From Oscillospiraceae bacterium (GTDB lineage Bacteria; Bacillota; Clostridia; Oscillospirales; Acutalibacteraceae): a stretch of DNA of 52,324 nt. The stretch spans positions 1 through 52,324 of the forward strand of contig SVPX01000003.1 of NCBI GenBank assembly GCA_015065665.1, read 5' to 3'. Every line of letters begins with the position of its first letter. Within the stretch, counting starts at the first letter, position 1. The notes below the pieces were generated by a model. The model made no database searches and was not told where the DNA came from. It worked only from the letters and a program-made list of their open reading frames with translations. Positions 1 through 9,456 of this stretch are shown here, piece by piece. The translations under genes and the position numbers were made by a program.

Positions 1-393
1 CTGACCGCCTGTCATACCGTAGATTGCGTTGTTAACGAAGATGATGGTGATGTTCTCGTTTCTTGCAGCGGAGTGAACTGTCTCTGCAGTACCGATAGCA
101 GCAAGGTCGCCGTCACCCTGATATGTAAATACGATGTTCTCGGGGTTTGCTCGTTTTACACCTGTTGCAACAGCAGGAGCTCTGCCGTGTGCAGCCTGTA
201 CCATATCAATATCAAAATAATCATAAGCCATAACAGAGCAACCAACGGGTGCAATACCGATTGTTTTACCCTGAATACCAAGCTCGTCAATAGCCTCTGC
301 TACCAGACGGTGAATAATACCGTGAGTACAACCGGGGCAATAGTGAAGAACTGCATCTGTAAGTGCCTTAGGCTTTTCAAAAACAACTGCCAT
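1..393 (-). CDS. 2-oxoacid:ferredoxin oxidoreductase, TPP-binding beta subunit (partial, runs off window start)
   Basis: Reverse-strand translation begins [104 protein letters not shown]...; CPGC and GDGD...N TPP-binding features; start overlaps the stop of the upstream alpha-subunit gene. Confidence 0.93.
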   Translation of the reverse strand, partial: MAVVFEKPKALTDAVLHYCPGCTHGIIHRLVAEAIDELGIQGKTIGIAPVGCSVMAYDYFDIDMVQAAHGRAPAVATGVKRANPENIVFTYQGDGDLAAIGTAETVHSAARNENITIIFVNNAIYGMTGGQ

Positions 394-1457
394 TAGTTGT
401 TACCTCCTTTACTTGCTTCTTCAATCTTTGCAAGAACCTCTTCGGGAGTCATAATCATACCGCCTGTACGGTTGCAAAGATATACGGGTTTTGTGCATTC
501 TGTTGCAAGTTTAATATCCTCAATCATCTGGCCCATATTCAGCTCAACGCTGATAAAGCTCTGCACTCTGTCAGCAATTGCACGCATTTCCTTCTTGGGG
601 AAAGGCCAGAGAGTGATGGGACGCATCATACCAACCTTGATACCCTTTGCTCTTGCCATATCGATAGCATTCTTGGAAATTCTTGCTGCGATACCAAAAG
701 CAACGATACAGATATCAGCATCATCCATCATATATTCTTCGTACATTACCTCGTTTTCCTCGATGTATCTGTACTTTTCAAATCTTTCAAAGTTCTTTAC
801 TTCAAGCTCTTCGGGCTTGAGGAACAGGGAGTTTACGATGTTGTGTGTACGCTCACAGTTTGTGCCTGTAACTGCCCAGGACTTGTCGTACTCTGTAACC
901 TCACCCATATCAAGAGAAACAGGCTCCATCATCTGACCCATTGTGCCATCAGCAAGAAGCATAACAGTCATACGATACTTATCAGCCAGGTCAAAACCCT
1001 TGAATGTCATAGAAACCATTTCCTGTACAGAAGCAGGAGCAAGTACCAGCATATGGTAGTCACCGTGGGATGTACCCTTTACAGCCTGGAAGTAGTCAGA
1101 CTGAGAAGGCTGAATACCACCGAGACCGGGGCCGCCACGCTGTACGTTTACAACAAATGCAGGAAGGTCGCAACCTGCAAGATATGAGAGACCCTCACCC
1201 TTAAGGGAGATACCGGGGCTTGAGCTGGATGTCATAGCGCGTTTACCCGCAGAAGCAACGCCGATTACCATATTGATAGCGGAAACTTCGCTTTCTGCCT
1301 GGAGGAATGTGCCTCCGATTTTAGGCATACGCTTAGCCATATATGCTGCAATTTCAGTCTGAGGGGTAATGGGATAGCCCAGATAGTGGCGGCAGCCTGC
1401 CATGATAGCAGCTTCAGCCAGAGCCTCGTTACCCTTCATCAATACTTTTTCTGACAT
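393..1457 (-). CDS. vorB: 2-oxoacid:ferredoxin oxidoreductase alpha subunit (VorB/KorA-like)
   Basis: 354 aa, [35 protein letters not shown]...; typical 2-oxoacid:acceptor oxidoreductase alpha subunit; followed by beta subunit and preceded by ferredoxin. Confidence 0.9.
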   Translation of the reverse strand: MSEKVLMKGNEALAEAAIMAGCRHYLGYPITPQTEIAAYMAKRMPKIGGTFLQAESEVSAINMVIGVASAGKRAMTSSSSPGISLKGEGLSYLAGCDLPAFVVNVQRGGPGLGGIQPSQSDYFQAVKGTSHGDYHMLVLAPASVQEMVSMTFKGFDLADKYRMTVMLLADGTMGQMMEPVSLDMGEVTEYDKSWAVTGTNCERTHNIVNSLFLKPEELEVKNFERFEKYRYIEENEVMYEEYMMDDADICIVAFGIAARISKNAIDMARAKGIKVGMMRPITLWPFPKKEMRAIADRVQSFISVELNMGQMIEDIKLATECTKPVYLCNRTGGMIMTPEEVLAKIEEASKGGNN

Positions 1458-1469
1458 ATTCTTTCCTCC

Positions 1470-1688
1470 TTACTTCTCAACTGTGATTACACAGTCAGGG
1501 CACATGGTTGCGCAGAATGCACAGCCAATGCACTTCTCTTCATCTGTAACAATTGCAGGATGATAACCCTTCTGGTTAATCTCATCTGCCAGTGCAACAA
1601 TGCCCTTGGGACAAGCGCCAACGCAAAGAGCACAGCCCTTGCATCGGTTTTTATCAAATGTTACCTTTGCCATAGTCATTTCCTCCAA
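1470..1688 (-). CDS. 2x[4Fe-4S] ferredoxin subunit of 2-oxoacid oxidoreductase
   Basis: 72 aa with two CxxCxxCxxxC(P) clusters (CKGCALCVGACPKG, CIGCAFCATMCPDC). Confidence 0.92.
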   Translation of the reverse strand: MEEMTMAKVTFDKNRCKGCALCVGACPKGIVALADEINQKGYHPAIVTDEEKCIGCAFCATMCPDCVITVEK

Positions 1689-1689
1689 T

Positions 1690-2358
1690 TTACCAGACTC
1701 TTTCCTGCAGAGTCAGAGGTATAAGATTTTCGTATTCTTCTGAGAGTTCAGGATATATTTTATCCCATACTGTCACAAAACGCAAGGGTAAACCTGTTTT
1801 CTCAGAAATTTCGTCTATAATATCAAAGGATTTTACCACATCTTCTTTGGTGGTAAGAGGTCCTATATTTGAGTTGTTCACAATGCCTGTAAAGGGAATA
1901 CCTGCCGCCGCCTCAATCTCTGCTTTCATTTCAAGGACATCCTCTACTGTGCGGGTAAGGGGGCGGTACATATTCACCACCATCAGCATTTCATAGTCAC
2001 CCTTCATAATACCATCACGGTATCTGCCCAGAGCATAAGCACCTCTGTCGTCACCGCCTACATCACAGACAGCATATGTATTCTCATCGTGGATAATTGC
2101 ATAAGCCTCTGATGGCAGAGCAGGCAAATCCACATTGGAATTTGCAAAGGGAGAAGATATCATTCTGATACCATGCTCCTCCAGCTTATCTGTGCTGTCC
2201 TTTGCTCTGTAATAAGGGTTAACTATATCAAGGTCAGCAAGTGCAACGGCACTGCCTGTTTCCTCTTTGATTTTCAGGGCATAGTTTACGGCTATGTTTG
2301 TTTTGCCTGAGCCGTAATGTCCTGCAAAGATTGTTACTCGTCTGATATCCTTTATCAT
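1690..2358 (-). CDS. P-loop nucleotide-binding protein of unknown function
   Basis: 222 aa; Walker A GHYGSGKTN near N-terminus; embedded in the operon between ilvE and ferredoxin genes. Confidence 0.75.
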   Translation of the reverse strand: MIKDIRRVTIFAGHYGSGKTNIAVNYALKIKEETGSAVALADLDIVNPYYRAKDSTDKLEEHGIRMISSPFANSNVDLPALPSEAYAIIHDENTYAVCDVGGDDRGAYALGRYRDGIMKGDYEMLMVVNMYRPLTRTVEDVLEMKAEIEAAAGIPFTGIVNNSNIGPLTTKEDVVKSFDIIDEISEKTGLPLRFVTVWDKIYPELSEEYENLIPLTLQERVW

Positions 2359-3431
2359 ACCAGAGTAACCCAGCCGAACTCGTCAGCAACTGTACCGTTC
2401 TGAATTCCTGTAACTGTATCGTAAAGTCTCTGAGAAAGCTCACCGATAGAACCGTCACCGATAGTCATTACATCATTCTTGTAACGGAGTGTACCAACAG
2501 GAGAAATAACAGCAGCAGTACCTGTACCGAATACTTCCTCAAGTTTGCCTGTGTTCTGAGCCTCGATAAGTTCGTCAACAGAAATCTTTCTCTCCTCTAC
2601 CTCATAGCCCCAGCTCTTGCACAGAGTTACAACGGAGTTACGGGTAATACCGGGAAGAATCGAACCGGACAGAGCAGGTGTTACAACCTTGCCGTCAATC
2701 TTGAAGAAGATGTTCATAGCACCAACCTCTTCAATGTACTTTCTCTCAACGCCGTCAAGCCAGAGTACCTGACTGTAACCGCCGTCATGAGCCTTAACCT
2801 GAGCTGCAAGGGATGCTGCGTAGTTACCGCCTGTCTTTGCAAAGCCGATACCGCCGCGTACTGCACGAACATAGTCATCCTCAATCCAGATACCAACAGG
2901 AGCAAGACCACTTGCGTAGTAAGCGCCTGAGGGAGAAAGGATAATGATGAACATATATGTCTTACTGGGAGCAACACCAAGGAAATCGTCTGTTGCAATA
3001 ATGAAAGGACGGATGTAGAGGGATGTACCTGCTGCCTTGGGAATCCAGTCAGCGTCAACCTTTACAAGAGTCTTGACAGCCTCAACGAAGTCCTCTTCGG
3101 GAAGCTGAGGGATACACAGACGCTCGTTAGTTGCGTTTGTACGCTTAGCGTTCATATCAGGACGGAAAAGTCTGGGCTCACCATTTGCACCGCGGTATGC
3201 CTTAAGACCTTCGAACATCTCCTGACCATAGTGGAACACCATAGCAGCAGGAGAAAGAGAAATATTCTCGTAGGGTACGATTCTTGCATCGTGCCAACCC
3301 TGACCTTCTGTGTAGTTCATAATGAACATATGGTCAGTAAAAATCTTACCGAAACCCAGTTTTGACTCGTCAACGGGTTTTTCTTTGGGACAAGTGGTTT
3401 TTGTAATCTTGATATCTAACATATCTGACAC
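2355..3431 (-). CDS. ilvE: branched-chain amino acid aminotransferase
   Basis: 358 aa; class IV aminotransferase pattern (HYGQEMFEGLKAYR, YIEEVGAMNIFF, PGITRNSV). Confidence 0.93.
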   Translation of the reverse strand: MSDMLDIKITKTTCPKEKPVDESKLGFGKIFTDHMFIMNYTEGQGWHDARIVPYENISLSPAAMVFHYGQEMFEGLKAYRGANGEPRLFRPDMNAKRTNATNERLCIPQLPEEDFVEAVKTLVKVDADWIPKAAGTSLYIRPFIIATDDFLGVAPSKTYMFIIILSPSGAYYASGLAPVGIWIEDDYVRAVRGGIGFAKTGGNYAASLAAQVKAHDGGYSQVLWLDGVERKYIEEVGAMNIFFKIDGKVVTPALSGSILPGITRNSVVTLCKSWGYEVEERKISVDELIEAQNTGKLEEVFGTGTAAVISPVGTLRYKNDVMTIGDGSIGELSQRLYDTVTGIQNGTVADEFGWVTLV

Positions 3432-3481
3432 TCCTTTTTTAGAGGCGGCAACATTGTCGCCATTTATATCTATATAATAAT

Positions 3482-6001
3482 TTAGGCTGTTTCAATACCT
3501 GCCGCTTTTGACAGGTTGTATTTCTTGACTGCATCCTCACGCATTTTGTACTTGAGAATCTTACCTGCTGCGTTCATGGGGAAGCTGTCTACAAAATCTA
3601 TATATCTGGGAACCTTATGTCGTGCCATATGGTCAAGAACATACTGCTTCAGTTCTTCCACAGTCATCTCCTCATTTTCTTTGAGGATAACACAAGCCAT
3701 AATTTCCTCGCCGTACTGCTCATCGGGAACACCGATAACCTGCACGTCACTTACCTTGGGATGAGTATAGATAAACTCCTCAATCTCCTTTGGATAGATA
3801 TTCTCACCGCCGCGGATAATCATATCCTTCAGACGGCCTGTAATACGGAAGTTACCCTCGGGGGTTCTGCATGCAAGGTCACCTGTATGGAGCCAACCCT
3901 CTGCGTCAATAGCCGCATCAGTTGCCTGAGGCATCTTGTAGTAGCCTTTCATAATGTTGTAGCCACGAGCCACAAACTCGCCGTTTACACCATCAGGGAC
4001 TTCTTCGCCTGTTTCGGGATCTACAATCTTGCACTCAATCTTGGGCAAAGGTCCGCCGACTGTGGAAACTCGCACCTCAAGAGGATCATCTGCACTGCTC
4101 ATGGTGCATCCGGGAGAAGCCTCGGTCTGACCGTAAACAATGGTAATCTCAGGCATATGCATCTTATCAACAACATCCTGCATAACTGCAATGGGACAAG
4201 GTGAACCTGCCATAATACCGGTTCTCATATGAGAGAAATCGGTCTTAGCAAAGTCATCGTGTTCCAGCAATGCAATAAACATTGTGGGAACGCCGTGGAA
4301 ACAGGTAATACGCTCGTTGTTGATGCAGGCAAGTGAGTTCTTTGGTGAGAAGTAAGGGATAGGTGACATTGTAACACCGTGAGTCATAGCCGCTGTCATA
4401 GACAGCACCATACCGAAGCAATGGAACATAGGCACCTGAATCATCATTCTGTCTGCTGTGGACAGGTCCATTCTGTCACCAATGCACTTGCCATTGTTGA
4501 GGAAGTTGTAGTGAGTGAGCATTACACCCTTGGGGAAACCTGTTGTACCTGATGTATACTGCATATTACCTACATCGTGAGGGTCAACCATAGAAGCCCT
4601 GCGGCGTACCTCTTCAATGGGAGTTTTACTTGCAAACTGCAGTGACTGCTCCCAGGTGAGAGCACCCTTTGTCTGACAGCCTACTGTAATAACATTACGC
4701 AGGAAAGGCAGACGTCTGCAATGGAGAGGCTCTCCGGGAGTATTCTCCGCAAGTTCGGGACAAAGTTCATTGACAATATCCACATAACTTGCATCCTTTG
4801 AGCCTTCTATCATAACAAGGGTATGAGTATCGGACTGACGGAAAAGATACTCTGCCTCGTGAATCTTGTATGCTGTATTTACTGTAACAAGTACAGCACC
4901 GATTTTTGTTGTTGCCCAGAAGGTTACAAACCACTGGGGAACATTGGTTGCCCATATTGCAACCTTGTCACCGCTTTTCACACCCAGAGAAATAAGAACT
5001 CTTGCAAATTCATCAACATCATCGCGGAACTGTGTGTATGTACGGGTGTAGTCAAGGGTTGTATAACGGAAAGCGTACTGGTCAGGGAAATGCTCACAAA
5101 CCTTATCAAGGACCTGTGAACAGGTCATATTAATGAGAGCTTCCTTTTTCCAGATAAACTTACCTGTCTTTGTCTTGTTATCATAAAGCTGTGTTTCCTT
5201 GTTGCTCTGGGCATCAAATCGACTCATATAGTTTATAAAGTGAGGGAACACAATACCTGCGTCACCAATCTCCTCAATCCAGGTGGGAATCCACTCAAAG
5301 GAAACAAAGCCCTCATAGTTGATGGATGTAAGTGCAAACATCATCTTGTCAATGGGCATATCGCCCTCACCCATAAGGCGGTAGGATGTCTTGCCGTCAA
5401 CAGAAACAGAATCCTTGATATGTACATGCTTGATATATGCACCCAAATTTGTAATGGTCTGCTCGGGAGACTCACCGAAATCACGGTAAGGATGGCTCAT
5501 ATCCCACAGAGCAGCAATATTGTCACAGGCAAAGATGTTGAGTAAATCTCTCAGTTTTGCTGTATCTGAATAAGCCCCCACAGTCTCAACAAGCATTGCA
5601 ACTTTCTTGTTTTCTGCATCTTCAAGACAGGCTCTCAGCACTTTCTGAGCAATCTCGTCTGTGTTCTCTCCCCCATTACCTGCGTGAACACGCACATAGG
5701 GGCAGTTAAGTTTTGATGCAAGGTCGATGTGACGCTTGATTTCTTCTATATTCTCCTGTACTCTCTGTGCATCTGCAATATCACACAGAGCATCTATGCA
5801 GGGAATTGAAAGCTCCAGAGAGGCAAGAGTCCTCACTGTCTTTCCTATATTTTCAGGTCGGAGAGGACCGCCTGCGCCATAGTAGACGCTTCTTCCGATA
5901 TCATGGATTTCCACACCCTTGAAGCCCAAATCCTTGGCCATAGAGTAGAAATCCTCCCAACCGAAACCGCTCCAACCGTTAGTTGAAAAGGATAAATTCA
6001 T
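3482..6001 (-). CDS. fusion: N-terminal sugar phosphate isomerase/epimerase-like (AP_endonuc_2) TIM barrel + C-terminal AMP-forming acyl-CoA synthetase
   Basis: 839 aa single ORF; N-term MNLSFSTNGWSGFGWEDFYSMAKDLGFKGVEIHD...HVHIKDS...; C-term AMP-binding motifs YTSGTTGFPKGVMLTHYN, VYGQTEASP, WLHTGDLA, GRLKDMIIRGGENIYPKEIEE. Confidence 0.9.
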   Translation of the reverse strand: MNLSFSTNGWSGFGWEDFYSMAKDLGFKGVEIHDIGRSVYYGAGGPLRPENIGKTVRTLASLELSIPCIDALCDIADAQRVQENIEEIKRHIDLASKLNCPYVRVHAGNGGENTDEIAQKVLRACLEDAENKKVAMLVETVGAYSDTAKLRDLLNIFACDNIAALWDMSHPYRDFGESPEQTITNLGAYIKHVHIKDSVSVDGKTSYRLMGEGDMPIDKMMFALTSINYEGFVSFEWIPTWIEEIGDAGIVFPHFINYMSRFDAQSNKETQLYDNKTKTGKFIWKKEALINMTCSQVLDKVCEHFPDQYAFRYTTLDYTRTYTQFRDDVDEFARVLISLGVKSGDKVAIWATNVPQWFVTFWATTKIGAVLVTVNTAYKIHEAEYLFRQSDTHTLVMIEGSKDASYVDIVNELCPELAENTPGEPLHCRRLPFLRNVITVGCQTKGALTWEQSLQFASKTPIEEVRRRASMVDPHDVGNMQYTSGTTGFPKGVMLTHYNFLNNGKCIGDRMDLSTADRMMIQVPMFHCFGMVLSMTAAMTHGVTMSPIPYFSPKNSLACINNERITCFHGVPTMFIALLEHDDFAKTDFSHMRTGIMAGSPCPIAVMQDVVDKMHMPEITIVYGQTEASPGCTMSSADDPLEVRVSTVGGPLPKIECKIVDPETGEEVPDGVNGEFVARGYNIMKGYYKMPQATDAAIDAEGWLHTGDLACRTPEGNFRITGRLKDMIIRGGENIYPKEIEEFIYTHPKVSDVQVIGVPDEQYGEEIMACVILKENEEMTVEELKQYVLDHMARHKVPRYIDFVDSFPMNAAGKILKYKMREDAVKKYNLSKAAGIETA

Positions 6002-6004
6002 AGT

Positions 6005-7417
6005 TTAGTTCTCCCCGTAAACAATTTTGTTCAGAGCATTGAGGTAAGCACGGATTGTTGCACCGATAATGTCAGTAGAAATACCTCTGCCTGAGTAGAG
6101 AGTGCCGTCACAGCGGAGTTTGATGAGTGCCTCACCCATAGCCTCTCTGCCCTCGGTAACAGACTGAATCTGGAAGTCATCAAGCTCATAGTGATGGCCC
6201 ACAATCTGCTCAAGAGCAAGTAAAGCCGCATCAATGGGACCGTCACCTGTGGAAAGACCTGTGAAAGGCTCACCCTGTTTTTCAACCACAATGTTTGCTG
6301 TGGGGTTAATGATGTTGCCTGAGTTTACAACATAGCTTACAAGTCTGTATGTGGGAGGCACCTGCAGAGCCTCTGTTGCAACAATAGCCTCAAGGTCCTT
6401 GGCACCAACCTGCTTTTTCTTTGCAGTTGCCTGGAATGCCTCGTAAACCTTTGCCATATCATCGTCTGTAAGTGTATAGCCCAGAGATTCAACAGCCTTC
6501 TTCACAGCAGCAATATCAGCAGTCTCATCAAGACGGATATCAGCCTCTGTACGGGATACAGCAGGACTGTCAAAGGGAGTTGACTCTGTACGCTTTGTCT
6601 TTGTAATAGCCTTAATCTGCTTAACTGTACGGGAAAGTTCGGTAACATTGATAGAAGACTCAATGCCGATGCTCTCTCCTCTTGCACGGATAAGGTGAAC
6701 GAAGTTCTCAAGTGTGGGAAGCTGAGACCTTGTAACAGAAACCTTAACCTCAGAAACACCGCTCATAATTGCAGTCAGCGCACAAGCAGAAGCAAGTCCC
6801 AGTTCGTTCTGAGTGCTTACTGCAAGGCTTACACCTGAAAGTTCAGGTACATCTGCATAAAGATTCTCGATAAAAGATTTGTATTCATCAGGTAACTGCT
6901 GTGCTGCAGAATCACATACTGTGATTACAGTAGCACCTGCCTTTATTGCTGTCTTTACAGCGGAAGAGAGAAACTCACGTTCACTTCTTGTAGCATCCTG
7001 TGCGCAGAACTCAACCTCTTTGCAAAGAGAAGCGCAAACTGTCACCATCTTTTCAATAATGCCAAGCATCTTCTGGGGTTTGCATTTGCACAGATACTCC
7101 ATCTGTACTGTAGACACAGGCAGAGAAACTCTGAGTCTTGCCTTCTTGGCACCCATAACGGACTGCCATGCCTTACTTGCAGTTTCCTCGGTCATTCCTG
7201 CGTCAACGCTGAGGGTACTGTTCTTTAGCAAAGATGCAACAGTTTTAAGTAGCAGGGTATCTGCTGCCTCATTCTCAATAGCAGGCATCTCAATTACATC
7301 TGCACCGATACGGTCCAGTAGCTTGGCAATCTCAATCTTCTCCTTGAAGCTGAGTGTTGTGCCATTAGTCAATGTGCCTGTGCTAAGTGTCACATCTGCA
7401 ATTCTTACTGTTTTCAT
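6005..7417 (-). CDS. LeuA-family (2-isopropylmalate / citramalate synthase-like) acyltransferase with C-terminal LeuA dimer/regulatory domain
   Basis: ORF 6005..7447; likely start MKTVRIADVTLSTG at 7417; HMGL-like core and C-term YRLVSYVVNSGNIINPTANIVVE...GDGPIDAALLALEQIVG typical of the LeuA allosteric domain. Confidence 0.85.
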   Translation of the reverse strand: MKTVRIADVTLSTGTLTNGTTLSFKEKIEIAKLLDRIGADVIEMPAIENEAADTLLLKTVASLLKNSTLSVDAGMTEETASKAWQSVMGAKKARLRVSLPVSTVQMEYLCKCKPQKMLGIIEKMVTVCASLCKEVEFCAQDATRSEREFLSSAVKTAIKAGATVITVCDSAAQQLPDEYKSFIENLYADVPELSGVSLAVSTQNELGLASACALTAIMSGVSEVKVSVTRSQLPTLENFVHLIRARGESIGIESSINVTELSRTVKQIKAITKTKRTESTPFDSPAVSRTEADIRLDETADIAAVKKAVESLGYTLTDDDMAKVYEAFQATAKKKQVGAKDLEAIVATEALQVPPTYRLVSYVVNSGNIINPTANIVVEKQGEPFTGLSTGDGPIDAALLALEQIVGHHYELDDFQIQSVTEGREAMGEALIKLRCDGTLYSGRGISTDIIGATIRAYLNALNKIVYGEN

Positions 7418-7439
7418 AACAGTATCCTCCTTTGATAAA

Positions 7440-7735
7440 AAATACAAACGCCCTGAAGCAGACTATGCTTCAGGGACGATAAATAACACCGCGGTACCAC
7501 CCGGATTGCCACAAATAAATTGTGACCACTTTTAAAATTCTTTAACGGGAATAGTCCGGAACACCTTATCGGCACACAAGGTCTGTTCAGACAAACAGAT
7601 TTACTCATGTACTTTGGGATGCTCTGCTCAGGAACGAGATGCGATAGTTCTGAACACCGGCTTTCAGCATACACCGGCTCTCTTTGGATACATAGCAATC
7701 GCAATTTTCCCTCATTGCATTTTCATATATATACT
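7440..7735 (-). promoter_or_regulatory. T-box riboswitch leader (predicted Ile specifier AUC)
   Basis: Minus strand contains AGAGAGCCGG (stem I), GGGUGGUACCGCGG T-box sequence (7487-7502 region) and terminator CCCTGAAGCATAGTCTGCTTCAGGG..T-run just before the LeuA-like gene; candidate specifier in GAACUAUCGC...CUGAGC. Confidence 0.93.
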
Positions 7736-7757
7736 AAAAATAAAAAGATTAGTACAT

Positions 7758-7787
7758 ATATTACTACAAAAAACCTGAGTTTGTCAA
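7758..7787 (-). promoter_or_regulatory. sigma-A-type promoter for T-box leader/operon
   Basis: Minus strand TTGACA-18 nt-TAATAT upstream of the T-box. Confidence 0.6.
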
Positions 7788-7886
7788 GTTTTTTTCAGTA
7801 TTAAGGGCAATTTGAAGCATAATCTCCAAATTGCCCTATTAATCATATTAATATATATATTCCTCTTGGATATTTTGACAACACTC

Positions 7887-9161
7887 TTAGTGGTGCATAA
7901 CACCTCGTGAGGACTTTCTCTCCTCGGGCTTGATTTCGCCTGCTTTTGTAAGAGCAATCTTTGTAAGCAGAGGACCAACCAACTCATAAACCATTACAGA
8001 GAAGAGTGTGATATTACGGATAACATCACCCTGTGCACCGCCGAACTCAGCAGAAGCAATAAGTGTCATACCCAGCGCAACACCCGCCTGAGGGAAGAGT
8101 GTGATGCCAAGGTAGTCCTGAACTGTCTTTTCGCAGTGAGTAATCTTTGCGCTGAAAGATGCACCGAAGTATTTGCCCAGGCAACGGAAGATGATATATA
8201 CAATACCAACAACTACCATTGTCCACTGAGTAAACACAGAAAGCTGGAGTTCTGCACCTGAAAGTACAAAGAACAGAGCAAAGAGAGGACCGGTCCAACG
8301 GTCAAGTCTGTCCATAAGCTCCTCAGAGAAGTCACACATATTGCAGAATACAGTACCCATCATCATAAGAAGAAGCAGAGAAGAGAATCCGCAGTGTATA
8401 GGACCTATGTGGAACTTAATCTGAGAAATCGCAACACCTAAGAGAACATAGGCAACAGTAATGGAAAGTCTCTTACTTCTTGAGTGGAAGAGACGCTCTG
8501 TGTAAGAGAGTAATGCACCTAAGATGCTACCTGCTACAATGGAGAATACAATCTCTACAACAGGCTCAAGGGCAATGGAAAGAACATCCATGTGGCCAGA
8601 GTTTACAGCCTTTGCCACACCAAGGGATACTGCAAATACAATAAGACCGATTGCATCATCAATAGCAACTACAGGCAGAAGCATCTGAGTTACAGGGCCC
8701 TTTGCCTTGTACTGACGAACAACCATAAGTGTAGCCGCAGGAGCAGTTGCAGATGCAATAGCACCAAGTGTGAGTGCAACGGGCAAATCAACAACACCGG
8801 GCATAAGGAAAGACAGACCGATAAGCGCCGCATCAACAAGGATTGTAGCACCTACTGCACCAAAAAGTGCAATAACAACAGCCTGCTTACCAATCTGCTT
8901 GAGACTGGAAAGTCTGAACTCATTACCGATTGTAAAGGCAATAAAACCAAGAGCCGCCTCAGAGAGAATATGGAAACTCTCCACAGCCTCAAACGAGGTA
9001 AAGCCAAGTCCCTCTACACCCAGAAGTCCAAGGCAGTAAGGACCGATAAGAATACCCGCTACAAGATAACCTGTAACAGCAGGAAGTCCCAGGGGTTTAC
9101 ATGCTCTTGTCATCATAAGACCTGCAAATAGCGCAACTGCAAGACTCAACAGAACAGTCAT
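7887..9161 (-). CDS. cation:proton antiporter (Kef/NhaP-like, CPA family)
   Basis: 424 aa polytopic; MTVLLSLAVALFAGLMMTRACKPLGLPAVTGYLVAGILIGPYCLG... Confidence 0.88.
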   Translation of the reverse strand: MTVLLSLAVALFAGLMMTRACKPLGLPAVTGYLVAGILIGPYCLGLLGVEGLGFTSFEAVESFHILSEAALGFIAFTIGNEFRLSSLKQIGKQAVVIALFGAVGATILVDAALIGLSFLMPGVVDLPVALTLGAIASATAPAATLMVVRQYKAKGPVTQMLLPVVAIDDAIGLIVFAVSLGVAKAVNSGHMDVLSIALEPVVEIVFSIVAGSILGALLSYTERLFHSRSKRLSITVAYVLLGVAISQIKFHIGPIHCGFSSLLLLMMMGTVFCNMCDFSEELMDRLDRWTGPLFALFFVLSGAELQLSVFTQWTMVVVGIVYIIFRCLGKYFGASFSAKITHCEKTVQDYLGITLFPQAGVALGMTLIASAEFGGAQGDVIRNITLFSVMVYELVGPLLTKIALTKAGEIKPEERKSSRGVMHH

Positions 9162-9321
9162 AATTCATACCTGATTTCTTTAATAATTTTACTTTGATAA
9201 CGAACATCCCCCTTGACATTTCAAAGAGAAAAATGTTAATAAACCATTAACAAAGCGTACCAATAATAATCCTTTACAAAGGCTTTGTCAACAGATAAAA
9301 AAACTTTTCGACAAAACAGCA

Positions 9322-9353
9322 AGGAGACACCCTTTTCAGGTGTCCCCTTTTGT
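9322..9353 (-). terminator. intrinsic terminator downstream of the DUF11 gene
   Basis: GGGGACACC-TGAAAAG-GGTGTCTCC stem on minus strand followed by a T-containing tract; also T-rich on the + side. Confidence 0.5.
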
Positions 9354-9456
9354 GTATGTTTTCTGCAAGGTCAGTTCTATATATCAATATAACACTACAG
9401 ACGGCAGGTGCAACAAGCAACCACCGTACTTTTTTACTTTATACAAAAAGAGTATA

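Noticed and set aside
397-1187. Plus-strand ORFs (179 and 114 aa) opposite the 2-oxoacid oxidoreductase genes
   Set aside because: Antisense shadows of a well-supported CDS; Cys/Ser-rich low-plausibility translations, no RBS
8592-9131. 179-aa plus-strand ORF
   Set aside because: Antisense to the antiporter; composition (K/N/C/S-rich) typical of shadow ORFs
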